A DNA stretch of 64,000 nucleotides from Marinifilum sp965230805 (GCF_965230805.1 NZ_OZ246019.1:2108001-2172000), one strand, 5' to 3'; numbered from the stretch's first letter, positions 25,512 to 35,203 are shown. The notes: a model not told the origin generated them from the letters alone. Numbers and translations are program-made.

Positions 25512-27509
25512 ATGAAAAAAATTCCCCTTACATTATTATTATCACTTTGTTTCATCTTTTCGAGCCAGGCAAACTTTGATATTCAGATTAGTTTAGATAG
25601 TCTGCAAAAAAATTATGATAAAGCTGCAGGTCACAACAAATTAAATGCACTGCTGAATCTTAGTAAATATTACTGGAATACTGATCCTTCTCTGGCAATT
25701 GAGAAATCTAAGCATGCATTGGGTATAGCCCAAACTCTCGAAAATGAAAAAAGCATGCTTAAGGCCATGTATTATTTAGGTATTGCATATCATATCGATA
25801 ACCAGTTAGATAATTCCTTGGATTATTTGTTAAGAGCTCATTATTATTCACAAACACACAATTTTATTAAAGAATCAGCCGATGTAGATGTTGAATTGGC
25901 ATTGGTTTATTATGAAACAAATAAGCTGCATAAAACATATGAGCATACAAATGAGGCATTCGGAATTTATAAAAAGTTGGAGGATGTTAAAGGAATTGCA
26001 AATTGCAAGAATTTATTTGGGCTCTACTATAAAGGCAACAAAGATTATAAACGAGCAGAAGAGTATTTTGAGAGTGCATTAGAATCTGCAAAAACTCTTA
26101 ATAAAAAATCTTTAATCAATTCAATCATAAATGATTTGGGTTCGATGTATGCCGAAATGGGCGATACAGAAAAAGCCATATTGACCTATCAAAAGGATCC
26201 GTTTAATAAATCAGGACATGCTAATTTCAAGCGAGGTTCATTTGAGTTGGAACTGGCCAAACATTATCTTAAAAAGGCAGAGCTGTTAAACGCAAAAAAA
26301 CATTTAGACAATTGTTATTCAATAGCCATCAAATTAAAATCGAAAAAGTTATTTAGAGATTATTACAGGACTTTGGCTGATTACAATTTGAAACTAGGAA
26401 ATCAATCAGAATCGGTAATTGCTTTTCAAAAATTACTGCAATTTCAAGACTCAATTGCCAACGAAAAGCTGAGTAATAAAATTGAGGATTTGGATTCTCG
26501 TCATGCCATGAGCATTAAAAATCATGAAAACCAGGCATTAAGGGATGAAAACCAAAAGCAGCAGTTAAAAATCACTCGCCAATACATCATAGGATTGCTG
26601 ATATTGTTGGCTTTTATCTTGATCATGTTTATGCTGATCATTAGATATCGTAACAACTTACGAGATAATGAACTGCTTCACCTTAAAAATAGTTTGGTGC
26701 ACCAGCATCAAGAAGAACTGATTGAAGCGATGAAGCGTATAAAAATTAGTGAAGACAAGCTTCGTGTTGCCAATGATACCAAAGATAAAATGTTCTCGTT
26801 AATTGCACATGATTTACGTGGAGCCATTGGCAATATCAGTAATGGATTGAGAATGTACCTGGGTGAAGAAGATTTAAATCTTACCGAACAAGATAAGGAG
26901 GAATTCCTTCAAGCATTATTTCACTCTTCGGATAATGCATACGAGTTACTTGAGAACCTTTTGTTTTGGGCTAAAAATCAAACATCAACTTTATCTGCCA
27001 ATAAACAAATGGTTGATGCCAGTTCAATAATCAATTCTAATATTGGATTGTTGAGCGATTTGGCTAAAATTAAATCGATAAAACTGTTTACTTCAAAAAA
27101 CCCAAACATAGAGGTTTTTGTTGATTGGAATATGATTAATACAGTGCTGCGCAACCTGATTTCCAATGCCATTAAATTTACCAGAAAAGATGGAAGTGTT
27201 GAGATCAAATCCGAGCTTGGAAAATACTTTGTTAAAATATCCGTTATAGATGATGGGATTGGCATGTTACCCGATCAGATCGATAATATATACGATGGAA
27301 AAACAACCGATGGAACAGCGGCGGAGAAAGGTACTGGATTGGGATTAACTTTGTGTCGTGATTTTCTTTCTAAGAATTATGGTAAGATGATTGTAAGCAG
27401 CGAGATAGACAAAGGAAGTACCTTTGCATTTATTATTCCTAGGCGACCTATGAATCAGGAAAAATATTTGGAATTATTAGAAAAAGAAACACTTCTTTCT
27501 CTTGATTAA
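25512..27509 (+). CDS. TPR-containing sensor histidine kinase
   Basis: A 665-residue membrane kinase. Signal peptide (residues 1-22, LLLSLCFIFSSQA), a periplasmic array of tetratricopeptide repeats (about 50-300; AMYYLGIAYHIDNQLDNSLDYL, IINDLGSMYAEMGDTEKAI), one transmembrane helix (about 354-377), a coiled-coil linker, HisKA with His433 (FSLIAHDLRGAIGNIS) and HATPase (VLRNLISNAIKFTRK, DDGIGM, GTGLGLTL). This architecture is common in Bacteroidota. No response regulator is adjacent; it may signal to an orphan regulator. The region upstream contains the hairpin at 25343. Confidence 0.9.
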   Translation: MKKIPLTLLLSLCFIFSSQANFDIQISLDSLQKNYDKAAGHNKLNALLNLSKYYWNTDPSLAIEKSKHALGIAQTLENEKSMLKAMYYLGIAYHIDNQLDNSLDYLLRAHYYSQTHNFIKESADVDVELALVYYETNKLHKTYEHTNEAFGIYKKLEDVKGIANCKNLFGLYYKGNKDYKRAEEYFESALESAKTLNKKSLINSIINDLGSMYAEMGDTEKAILTYQKDPFNKSGHANFKRGSFELELAKHYLKKAELLNAKKHLDNCYSIAIKLKSKKLFRDYYRTLADYNLKLGNQSESVIAFQKLLQFQDSIANEKLSNKIEDLDSRHAMSIKNHENQALRDENQKQQLKITRQYIIGLLILLAFILIMFMLIIRYRNNLRDNELLHLKNSLVHQHQEELIEAMKRIKISEDKLRVANDTKDKMFSLIAHDLRGAIGNISNGLRMYLGEEDLNLTEQDKEEFLQALFHSSDNAYELLENLLFWAKNQTSTLSANKQMVDASSIINSNIGLLSDLAKIKSIKLFTSKNPNIEVFVDWNMINTVLRNLISNAIKFTRKDGSVEIKSELGKYFVKISVIDDGIGMLPDQIDNIYDGKTTDGTAAEKGTGLGLTLCRDFLSKNYGKMIVSSEIDKGSTFAFIIPRRPMNQEKYLELLEKETLLSLD

Positions 27510-27560
27510 TAAGTATTTTAGATCTGAAAAACACTTAGCTTAAACAAAATTTAAATACTA

Positions 27561-28271
27561 ATGAGATTATTACTGATCAGTAATTCGACAAATCCGGGGG
27601 AGGAATACCTGGATTATCCAAAGCACAATATCAAAGAGTTTTTAGGAGATAAGCCCGTAAAAGCATTGTTCATTCCTTATGCCGGAGTAACTGTATCTTT
27701 CGATGATTACGAGGCTAAAGTAAAGGAAAGGTTTAATGAAGTAGGACATGATGTGGTATCCATTCATCGTTTCGAGAATCCCATTAAGGCAGTAGAGGAA
27801 GCAGAGGCAATTGTAGTAGGAGGTGGAAGTACTTGGAATTTGCTTCACTTGATTCACAAGTACAAGCTTACCGAGCCAATTCGCAATAAGGTGATCAATG
27901 AAAAAGCACCATACATTGGTTGGAGTGCAGGATCAAACCTAACTTGCCCTACCATCAAAACTACCAATGATATGCCAATAATAGATCCGATGAGTTTTAA
28001 TGCTTTAAACCTTATTCCATTTCAAATTAATCCTCATTATCTGGATAAAAATCCTGATGGACATGGTGGGGAAACACGTGAAGATCGAATTAACGAATTC
28101 ATGGTGTTGAATCGAGATGTTTATGTGGCAGGATTGCGGGAAGCCACCATGTTTCTTGTAGAGGACAACGAGATTAAACTGATTGGTAAAAGGCAGTGCC
28201 GAATATTTAAAAATGGCATCGAAACTTATGAATTAGGTGCAAATGACGATTTTAATTTCTTATTGAAATAA
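27561..28271 (+). CDS. pepE: dipeptidase E (alpha-aspartyl dipeptidase)
   Basis: Cytoplasmic serine peptidase of family S51 that cleaves dipeptides with N-terminal aspartate. The 236-residue length is standard. Catalytic serine Ser122 lies in GWSAGSN, preceded by VVGGGSTWNLLH; the histidine is in QINPHYLDKNPDGHGG. A later EATMF segment provides the conserved acidic region. It starts 51 bp after the TPR kinase and ends with a strong terminator; whether it shares the kinase transcript is open. Confidence 0.93.
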   Translation: MRLLLISNSTNPGEEYLDYPKHNIKEFLGDKPVKALFIPYAGVTVSFDDYEAKVKERFNEVGHDVVSIHRFENPIKAVEEAEAIVVGGGSTWNLLHLIHKYKLTEPIRNKVINEKAPYIGWSAGSNLTCPTIKTTNDMPIIDPMSFNALNLIPFQINPHYLDKNPDGHGGETREDRINEFMVLNRDVYVAGLREATMFLVEDNEIKLIGKRQCRIFKNGIETYELGANDDFNFLLK

Positions 28272-28292
28272 GATTCATCTAAAAAAATTAAT

Positions 28293-28321
28293 AAAGCGAT
28301 TAGGGAAACTTAATCGCTTTG
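28293..28321 (+). terminator. pepE terminator
   Basis: AAAGCGATTA and TAATCGCTTT form a perfect 10-bp stem with an 8-base loop. Confidence 0.75.
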
Positions 28322-28353
28322 TTTGTTTTGAATTTCTAACTTTACTGCCAAAG

Positions 28354-28470
28354 TAACCTAAGTTCGCTCTAAAATTCTGGCACAGTTTGGTCTGATTTTG
28401 ATTGGAAAATTTGTCCAATTTTCGAAAGAATATCGGGATATTTCGAAGAGAATTGAGAAGATTTGTGCCA
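28354..28470. mobile_element. truncated, decayed copy of the MITE-like element
   Basis: The first ~115 bp align by eye with the left half of the element at 46294-46552: TAACcTaAGTTCG at the terminus, then CACAGTTTGgTCTGATTTTGA, AATATCGGGATATTTC and ATTTGTGCC. The right half and right inverted terminus are missing. It occupies most of the 238-bp gap before the AAE transporter gene. Confidence 0.6.
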
Positions 28471-28509
28471 AAATCACTTTAAAGTAAAAACATAAACAAC
28501 CATACACTC

Positions 28510-30096
28510 ATGGACTTATTCGCGTCGGCTTATTTTGTTTTGTTTCTTATCGTTGCAATAGGCTTTGTTGTAGGTAACATCAAAGTAAAAGGCATTTCAC
28601 TCGATGTTTCAGCAGTAATTTTTGTTGCCTTGGTTTTTGGTCATTACGGAGTTAGTATTCCTGAGGATATTCAAAAAATAGGATTAACACTCTTTATTTT
28701 TACCATAGGAATTCAAGCTGGCCCAGGTTTTTTTGAATCCTTTAAAAAGAATGGGAGAGAGTTGGTTATACTTGCCATTATTTTAGTGGGAAGTGCTTCC
28801 TTAATTACTGTTTTGTTTGCCTTGATCTTTAATATTGATACCAACATAGCTATCGGATTATTAACCGGATCGCTAACCAGTACACCCGGACTTGCCGCTG
28901 CCATTGAAACTACGCAATCGGCAATGGCATCAATAGGCTATGGTATTGCTTATCCTTTTGGAGTTATTGGGGTAATATTGTTTGTGAGAATGTATCCTAA
29001 ATTGTTTAAAGTGGATATCTGCAAAGAAACACAAAAGCTGGAAGATGCGGCTCAGCAAAATTTCCCTGAGCTTTTTAATAAGAACTTTGTAGTTGAGAAT
29101 GAAAATATTGTTGGTAAAAGCATTGCCGAGTTAAAAATTCGATCGATGACTCAAGCCAATATTTCCCGAATCATGCACAATGGTAAAACAATTGTTCCTA
29201 CACCCGATACCATCTTAGAAAGTGGCGATATTGTAAAACTAATTGGTACCGAACAGGCTTTGGAAAGTGCTAAAATGATAATTGGTGAAGCAACAGAAGA
29301 AAATATCCCTTTGAGCAGGGATTATGTGGTTGAATCAATTTTAGTAACAAACAAGCAAGTTGTAAATAAAACCATTGGGCAGTTAAACGTTTTGGCCAAT
29401 TACAATGCCCGTATTACACGCATCCGCAGAGCCGGAATTGATATGGTAGCCAGTTCAAAATCGGAAATTCGTTTTGGAGACAAACTGGTGGTAGCCTGTG
29501 GAACCGGAAATATTAATAACGTGCGTCACTTGTTTGGTAACGACAGTAAGAAACTGTCTGATACCGATTTTTTCCCAATTGCAACAGGAATTGTACTTGG
29601 CGTGTTGGTGGGGAAGTTAAAAATCTCTTTTTCAGATGATTTTACCTTCGGTTTGGGATTAACGGGAGGTGTACTTATTGTGGCTCTGATATTGAGTAGA
29701 ATAGGAAAAACTGGGCCTATTCTTTGGACCATGTCAGGATCATCTAACCAACTACTCAGGCAGTTGGGATTACTCATGTTTTTGGCCGTGGTTGGAACCA
29801 GTGCAGGAGCTCATTTAGAGCAAACCTTTCAGGAATCAGGATGGGTACTATTTTCCGTAGGCATTGGTATTACCTTAATGCCAATGATACTAACCACCCT
29901 AATTGGGCACTTTGTATTAAAAATGAATATTCTCAATTTACTGGGAGCTTTAACAGGCAGCATGACCAGTACACCAGGTTTAGCCGCTGTTGATGGCATG
30001 TCCGATTCAAGCGCACAATCCATAGCTTATGCTACGGTTTATCCAATTGCTATGGTATTTCTTATTGTTTGTGTTCAGATTTTAAGTTTATTCTAA
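28510..30096 (+). CDS. AAE-family transporter with TrkA-C domains (aspartate:alanine exchanger-like)
   Basis: A 528-residue inner-membrane transporter. Two membrane halves are internally repeated, each with the family motif: GLLTGSLTSTPGLAAAIE (about residue 118) and GALTGSMTSTPGLAAVDG (about 479). Between them are two hydrophilic RCK_C/TrkA-C regulatory domains (residues 185-265 and 270-350). Members exchange amino acids such as aspartate and alanine or have unknown substrates (YidE type), so substrate is not assigned. It ends 47 bp before the convergent exonuclease III gene. Confidence 0.88.
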   Translation: MDLFASAYFVLFLIVAIGFVVGNIKVKGISLDVSAVIFVALVFGHYGVSIPEDIQKIGLTLFIFTIGIQAGPGFFESFKKNGRELVILAIILVGSASLITVLFALIFNIDTNIAIGLLTGSLTSTPGLAAAIETTQSAMASIGYGIAYPFGVIGVILFVRMYPKLFKVDICKETQKLEDAAQQNFPELFNKNFVVENENIVGKSIAELKIRSMTQANISRIMHNGKTIVPTPDTILESGDIVKLIGTEQALESAKMIIGEATEENIPLSRDYVVESILVTNKQVVNKTIGQLNVLANYNARITRIRRAGIDMVASSKSEIRFGDKLVVACGTGNINNVRHLFGNDSKKLSDTDFFPIATGIVLGVLVGKLKISFSDDFTFGLGLTGGVLIVALILSRIGKTGPILWTMSGSSNQLLRQLGLLMFLAVVGTSAGAHLEQTFQESGWVLFSVGIGITLMPMILTTLIGHFVLKMNILNLLGALTGSMTSTPGLAAVDGMSDSSAQSIAYATVYPIAMVFLIVCVQILSLF

Positions 30097-30102
30097 AAAA
30101 AA

Positions 30103-30130
30103 TCCGTCAGAACTTATTTGCCTGACGGAC
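30103..30130. terminator. bidirectional terminator
   Basis: TCCGTCAG and CTGACGGA form an 8-bp perfect stem with an 11-base loop, preceded by an eight-A run, between convergent genes. Confidence 0.75.
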
Positions 30131-30143
30131 GATTGTTATTTAA

Positions 30144-30911
30144 TTAAAAATCAATTTCTAATACAATTGGACAATGATCTGAGTGAACCACATCGGCAAG
30201 AATGGTAGCTCCTTTTAGCTTATCTTGTAAGCTCTTACTTACCATGTGGTAATCTATTCTCCATCCCAGATTCTTGGCTCTGGAACCAGCTCTATAGCTC
30301 CACCAGCTGTATTTGTCTGGTGATTGATCGAAAACACGGAAAGAATCAATAAAACCACTTTCAATAAAATTGCTTACCCATTCTCTTTCTTCAGGTAAAA
30401 AGCCCGAGACACCTTTTTTCTTTTCGGGTTTGCTGATATCAATTTCTTTATGACAGATGTTATAATCGCCACCGATAACCAAGTTTGGACGTTCCTTTTT
30501 CAATTCATTGATATATTCCTGAAAATAGGCCAACCATTCCATTTTATAGTCCTGACGAGGACCTCCGGTTGTTCCTGAAGGATGATAGGTACTAAATACC
30601 GAAATATCACCAAAATCAGCTCTAATAGCTCTTCCTTCAATGTCGTATTTCTCGTTGCTCACACCTGTGACGATAGCATCTGGCTTTTGTTTGCTTAAAA
30701 TTCCAACACCACTATAACCTTTTTTTTCAGCAGAGAACCAATAGCAATGGTATCCCAATTCTTCAAACAAATGAGATTCAATTTGTTCAGGTTGTGCTTT
30801 GGTTTCTTGAATCAATAATATGTCCGGATTTTCTTCCTTTAACCAACCAATTAGGTCTTTCCCCAATGCAGCACGTATGCCATTAACATTGTAGCTTATA
30901 ATTTTTTTCAT
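30144..30911 (-). CDS. xth: exodeoxyribonuclease III
   Basis: AP endonuclease/3'-5' exonuclease of base-excision repair (ExoIII/APE1 family), 255 residues. All core motifs are visible: ISYNVNGIRAAL at the N-terminus, LLIQETKAQ with the metal-binding Glu, VFSTYHPSG, VIGGDYNICHKEID with the catalytic Asp-Asn, WRIDYHMVS and the terminal SDHCPIVLEI with the Asp-His pair. Monocistronic, convergent with the transporter gene. Confidence 0.95.
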   Translation of the reverse strand: MKKIISYNVNGIRAALGKDLIGWLKEENPDILLIQETKAQPEQIESHLFEELGYHCYWFSAEKKGYSGVGILSKQKPDAIVTGVSNEKYDIEGRAIRADFGDISVFSTYHPSGTTGGPRQDYKMEWLAYFQEYINELKKERPNLVIGGDYNICHKEIDISKPEKKKGVSGFLPEEREWVSNFIESGFIDSFRVFDQSPDKYSWWSYRAGSRAKNLGWRIDYHMVSKSLQDKLKGATILADVVHSDHCPIVLEIDF

Positions 30912-31071
30912 ATTATTTCGTGAGTTTGTGTATTAGTAAAATTGAGTATTTGTCAATTTACCATTGTGAAGATATAAAAAAGCTTTACTTCGAAGAAGCT
31001 ATATGAAAACCAAAATTACAAAATCACGAAATTACACATTCACAAAATGCTCTCTTTTACTTAAAATCAAC

Positions 31072-31079
31072 TATTTTTG
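31072..31079 (+). promoter_or_regulatory. -7 element upstream of rsgA
   Basis: TATTTTTG, 18 bp before the TTG start; implies a leader of only about 10 bases. Confidence 0.45.
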
Positions 31080-31097
31080 TACAAAAACCAATAGACA

Positions 31098-32024
31098 TTG
31101 AAAGAAGGACTGGTAATAAAATCAACAGGGAGTTGGTATACTGTAAAAACCAACGATGGAGAAGTACACAATTGCCGTATTAAAGGGCGATTTAGAATGG
31201 AGGGAATCAGAACCACCAATCCAATTTCGGTGGGCGATAAAGTAGATTTCGAAGAAGATAAAGAATCGAAGGTGATTGTTAACATTCACGATCGCAAAAA
31301 CTACATCATTCGAAAGTCATCTAACCTTTCCAAGCATAGTCAGATTATTGCCTCCAATGTCGATCAGGCATTCTTAATTGTAACCGTAAATTACCCACTT
31401 ACAACAACAACCTTTATTGATAGATTTTTAGCTACAGCCGAAGCATACCATATTACTGTAAAGCTTATTTTTAATAAGATTGACCGATATCGACCCAATG
31501 ATATGGATCGATTGGATGGGTTAAAGGCAATTTATGAAAAGATTGGTTACAAATGTTACGAAATTTCAGCAAAGAACGGTACACATCTCGATATTATAAA
31601 AGAAGCGCTAAGAGATAAGATCAACCTTTTATCAGGACATTCGGGAGTAGGCAAATCAACATTAATTAATGCCATCCAACCTGGGTTGAATCTAAAAACC
31701 GGAGAGATTTCCGAAGCCCATTCACAGGGAAAGCATACAACTACTTTTTCAGAGATGTTTGAGTTGGATTTTGGTGGTTATATTATTGATACTCCCGGGA
31801 TCAGGGGTTTTGGAACAATTGATATGGAAAAAGAAGAAATCTCGCACTTTTTTCCTGAAATTTTTGAGGCATCGAAACATTGTCAGTTCAACAATTGTAG
31901 TCACATTCATGAACCCAAATGTGCAGTAAAGGCTGCTGTTGAAGCAGGAGAAATTAGTATCACCCGATACGAAAGTTACCTTGGAATGGTTATGGAGGAT
32001 GAGGATAGCAAATACAGAATTTAG
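31098..32024 (+). CDS. rsgA: ribosome small-subunit-dependent GTPase A
   Basis: Circularly permuted GTPase that checks 30S subunit maturation. N-terminal OB fold (about 1-65), then motifs in permuted order: NKIDRY (G4), SAKNG (G5), GHSGVGKST (G1), DTPGIRGFG (G3), and a C-terminal zinc motif with CQFNNCSHIHEPKC. The 308-residue length is typical. The start codon is TTG (reads LKEGLVIKSTGSW if translated literally); the promoter -7 element directly upstream supports it. A terminator follows. Confidence 0.95.
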   Translation: MKEGLVIKSTGSWYTVKTNDGEVHNCRIKGRFRMEGIRTTNPISVGDKVDFEEDKESKVIVNIHDRKNYIIRKSSNLSKHSQIIASNVDQAFLIVTVNYPLTTTTFIDRFLATAEAYHITVKLIFNKIDRYRPNDMDRLDGLKAIYEKIGYKCYEISAKNGTHLDIIKEALRDKINLLSGHSGVGKSTLINAIQPGLNLKTGEISEAHSQGKHTTTFSEMFELDFGGYIIDTPGIRGFGTIDMEKEEISHFFPEIFEASKHCQFNNCSHIHEPKCAVKAAVEAGEISITRYESYLGMVMEDEDSKYRI

Positions 32025-32056
32025 TAAAAGATTTTTATTTAAAAAGATATAATTCA

Positions 32057-32080
32057 GCACGTAGTTATTACGTGCTTTTT
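32057..32080 (+). terminator. rsgA terminator
   Basis: GCACGTA and TACGTGC form a 7-bp stem with a 5-base loop followed by five T. Confidence 0.75.
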
Positions 32081-32112
32081 GCATAAGGCATTAGCTGAAA
32101 ACCACCGCAAAA

Positions 32113-33144
32113 ATGGCAAAAGTACTAAAAACCAAAGAATTCCTGGAAATGGGTAAATCAATTCCGATAATTGATGTTAGAACTCCGGCAGAGTTTAAGG
32201 AGGGACATATTCCGGGTGCATTTAACATTCCAATTTTTACGAACGAAGAGAGGGTTTTAGTAGGAACGAAGTACAAGAGAGAAAGTAAGGATGCTGCAGT
32301 ACTCTTAGGGCTTGAATTGGTGGGATCTAAGCTGACTTCATTTGTAAACGCGGCGATGGAATACGCAGTTCAAAAGGAAATTATGGTGCATTGCTGGCGT
32401 GGAGGAATGCGCAGCGGAAGTATGGCCTGGTTATTCGAAACAGCAGGATGTAAAGTATATGTACTTGAAGGAGGATATAAGGCTTACAGAAGGTATATTC
32501 GTCAACAATTTACTGAAAAGTCGGAATTGCTTGTGCTTGGAGGGATGACTGGAAGTGGGAAGACAGCGGTGCTGCATGAAATGAAAAAACTTGGGGCACA
32601 AATCCTCGATTTGGAAGGTATTGCACATCACAAGGGATCTGTTTTTGGATCATTGGGTCAGCTTGAGCAACCCAGCAACGAAAATTTTGAAAATTTACTG
32701 GCCAATGTTTGGTTAGATTTAGATCCAAACCAAGCAATTTGGATTGAAGATGAGAGCAAATCAATTGGTTCAGTGTGGATAAATGATGCATTATTCCGAC
32801 GAATGCGACAAAGCGATGTAATTCAAATTCAGGTACCTAAATCCGAAAGAATAAAGCGCTTAGTAAAAGAATATGCTTGTTTCGATGCGGAAGTATTGGC
32901 ACAAATGATCTTAAAAATTGGAAAGAGGTTAGGAGGACAGAATGTAACATTAGCTACAGAAAGTTTAGTGAAGGGAGATTATGCAACAGCTGCCAATATA
33001 AGCTTGAACTATTACGATAAAGCATACAAACATGGCTTGTCAAAAAGAGAAGGTCAAACAATTCATTACTTGGAATTGGATAAAGATGATCCGAAAGAAA
33101 ATGCAAAAAAAGTGATAGCGTATTACAATTCTTTAAAAAAGTAA
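32113..33144 (+). CDS. mnmH: tRNA 2-selenouridine synthase
   Basis: Replaces sulfur of 2-thiouridine 34 with selenium in certain tRNAs through a geranylated intermediate, using selenophosphate. The N-terminal rhodanese domain has the active Cys94 in HCWRGGMRSGSMAWLFE; the C-terminal part has a P-loop GGMTGSGKT (residues 143-151) and a Walker-like region. Length 343 is close to the usual 350-370. It works on the same wobble position as MnmG, whose gene is at 421. The presence of this gene implies the organism makes selenophosphate (selD expected elsewhere). Confidence 0.93.
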   Translation: MAKVLKTKEFLEMGKSIPIIDVRTPAEFKEGHIPGAFNIPIFTNEERVLVGTKYKRESKDAAVLLGLELVGSKLTSFVNAAMEYAVQKEIMVHCWRGGMRSGSMAWLFETAGCKVYVLEGGYKAYRRYIRQQFTEKSELLVLGGMTGSGKTAVLHEMKKLGAQILDLEGIAHHKGSVFGSLGQLEQPSNENFENLLANVWLDLDPNQAIWIEDESKSIGSVWINDALFRRMRQSDVIQIQVPKSERIKRLVKEYACFDAEVLAQMILKIGKRLGGQNVTLATESLVKGDYATAANISLNYYDKAYKHGLSKREGQTIHYLELDKDDPKENAKKVIAYYNSLKK

Positions 33145-33145
33145 A

Positions 33146-33670
33146 TCATTCAACTACACAAGTAATCGTAATGTCTACCTGTTTACCAACAAAAACGCCG
33201 CTTTTTGGGCCAATTTTATAGTCTAAGCGATTGACTTTGAGTTTTCCTGTCAGTGTATTGCGAGAGGAATTAAAAATGATCTCAACTTCCTTTTTTACGC
33301 CATGCATGGAAAGTGAACCGATTACTTTATAGTTCATGCCTGTGCGAGAAACTGTTTTGGATGCAAAACAAATTTCAGGATAGCGGGCTATATCGAAATA
33401 CTTAGGCCCTTTTAAAGCTGTATCCCTTTTTTTCATTCGTGTGTTTATTGATGTTGCATCAATACAAACATCAAAACTAGCTTTCGCAATGTTTTTAGGA
33501 TCAAATGTTACATTTCCAGTCATCCCTGTAAACTTGCCTTTTACTGTATTGGCGCCAAGATTGGCAACACGAAATTCAACATTAGATTTATCCATTACTA
33601 TATTTTGAGAGGAGCTTGTAAATAGAATACCACCCACAAAAACTGCTAACAAGACTAATCTTTTTATCAT
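33146..33670 (-). CDS. YceI-family periplasmic lipid-binding protein
   Basis: A 174-residue exported protein: signal peptide (residues 1-20, LVLLAVFVGGILFTSSS), then the lipocalin-like YceI fold, with the characteristic SNVEFRVANLGANTVKGKFTG start, RDTALKGPKYFDIARYPEI and a C-terminal strand region VNRLDYKIGPKSG. YceI proteins bind isoprenoid-like lipids; the physiological role is unsettled. It converges on mnmH with one base between the stop codons. Confidence 0.9.
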   Translation of the reverse strand: MIKRLVLLAVFVGGILFTSSSQNIVMDKSNVEFRVANLGANTVKGKFTGMTGNVTFDPKNIAKASFDVCIDATSINTRMKKRDTALKGPKYFDIARYPEICFASKTVSRTGMNYKVIGSLSMHGVKKEVEIIFNSSRNTLTGKLKVNRLDYKIGPKSGVFVGKQVDITITCVVE

Positions 33671-33889
33671 CTTTTATGAATTTAAATAGTTATTAATTAG
33701 GAAAATGGGACAAGGCTTTCACTTAAAAACAAATATAATCCATAATGGTTGATCGAAGAGAAACTAATTGCTTGATTTGTAAACTAGCCGACAAATGATA
33801 TACAAGTATCACTAAGATATTTTTTCCCGCTCAGATAAGATAATTTTTGATTTGTCGTTACCTTTATCAGAAACCATTAATACTCAACA

Positions 33890-35032
33890 TTGGACTTTTA
33901 CATTAAGAATCGGAATTGGAAATACTATTTTCTGTTTATTGCTCTTATTATTGTAGTAGTATCGATTCTATATACCAATAATTTGGTGAAGAAACTGGCT
34001 TACGAAGAGGCCAAGAAGGTTGAACTTTGGGCTATTGGCATTAGCGAACTGGATGTTAATCCTAATCAAGATGTAGAGCTGATTCTTAAAATTATGGAGC
34101 AGAATGAAACGATCCCGGTTATTTTGGTTGATGATAATGATAGTATTGTAGCGCATCGTAACATCAATTATTCCACAGGGCAAGAGGATAAAGTTTTACG
34201 GAAGAAGCTGTCTGAAATGAAAGCTGGGAATCATTTTATAGAAATACCGATTGTTAATGGAAAAAACTATTTGTATTTCGATGATTCTAATCTTTTAAAA
34301 CGATTGGCTTGGTATCCTTTTATCCAGTTGGGAGCCATTATCACATTCATAATTATTGCATTTCTGGCCTTTTCATATTCCAAATCAGCCGAGCAAAATC
34401 GTGTTTGGGTTGGGATGTCGAAAGAAACGGCTCATCAGCTGGGTACACCAATTAGCTCCTTAATGGCTTGGATGGAACTAATGAAAGCAGGAAGCCCAAG
34501 TCAATCAATGATAGACGAAATGTCGAAAGACGTAACACGCTTAGAGGTGATCGCAGAGCGTTTCTCAAAAATAGGATCAAAGCCTATCTTAAAAGATCAA
34601 AATGTAAGAGAGATTTTAGAAAGCAGTATCGAATACCTAAAGAAAAGAACATCGGGTAAAATCGATTTTGTTTTTAGGAATGAGGCAAAAAATGAATCGG
34701 TTCCTTTAAATAAAGAATTGTTTTCCTGGGTGATAGAAAACCTTACCAAGAATGCAGTGGACGCAATGGAAGGCAAAGGTGAGCTAAATTTTTTACTTCG
34801 TCAGGGCAAGGATAAAATTGTTTTGGATATTAAAGACACCGGCAAGGGGATTGCTAAAAGTCAGTTTAGTACCGTGTTCAAGCCGGGCTATACTTCAAAG
34901 AAAAGAGGATGGGGCTTAGGTCTGTCACTCGCCAAAAGGATCATTGAAAATTATCATAGTGGAAAAATATTTGTTGCCAGCTCTGAATTGGGAAAGGGAA
35001 CAGTTTTTAGAATCATTTTACCTCTAAAGTGA
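33890..35032 (+). CDS. sensor histidine kinase with two transmembrane helices
   Basis: A 380-residue inner-membrane kinase. Transmembrane helix 1 at residues 10-28 (WKYYFLFIALIIVVVSILY), a periplasmic sensor region of about 100 residues, helix 2 at 139-160, then HisKA with His182 (SKETAHQLGTPISSLM) and HATPase (WVIENLTKNAVDAM, DTGKGI, GWGLGLSLAKRI). The H-box reads HQLGTP rather than HELRTP, a subgroup common in Bacteroidota. Translation appears to begin at TTG. No partner regulator is adjacent. Confidence 0.88.
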   Translation: MDFYIKNRNWKYYFLFIALIIVVVSILYTNNLVKKLAYEEAKKVELWAIGISELDVNPNQDVELILKIMEQNETIPVILVDDNDSIVAHRNINYSTGQEDKVLRKKLSEMKAGNHFIEIPIVNGKNYLYFDDSNLLKRLAWYPFIQLGAIITFIIIAFLAFSYSKSAEQNRVWVGMSKETAHQLGTPISSLMAWMELMKAGSPSQSMIDEMSKDVTRLEVIAERFSKIGSKPILKDQNVREILESSIEYLKKRTSGKIDFVFRNEAKNESVPLNKELFSWVIENLTKNAVDAMEGKGELNFLLRQGKDKIVLDIKDTGKGIAKSQFSTVFKPGYTSKKRGWGLGLSLAKRIIENYHSGKIFVASSELGKGTVFRIILPLK

Positions 35033-35062
35033 AATAACTGGTTTTCAAATCTTCCAAAAAGT

Positions 35063-35093
35063 TTTGAAACCAAAAAAGAACTCCTTATTTTTG
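35063..35093 (+). promoter_or_regulatory. upstream promoter of the yceD-rpmF operon
   Basis: TTTG (35063-35066), 19 bp, TATTTTTG (35086-35093): close to ideal for the Bacteroidota housekeeping sigma factor. It lies 130 bp upstream of yceD, so it would make a leader of about 120 bases containing a short CCCG/CGGG hairpin. Confidence 0.6.
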
Positions 35094-35203
35094 CAGCCCG
35101 TTTTTAGGCGGGATCGCATATTAGTTGTCGGTTTGTGATTGGTAATTGCTTGAAATTGACAAAAAAGATGCAATCATTTGTGAATACGTAAGATTAATTT
35201 TTA

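Noticed and set aside
28072..28085. CACGTG-containing sequence in pepE as a further parS site
   Set aside because: Flanks (AAACACGTGAAG) are not palindromic beyond the core; likewise GAGCACGTGCTC in atpD (about 53046) does not match parS arms.
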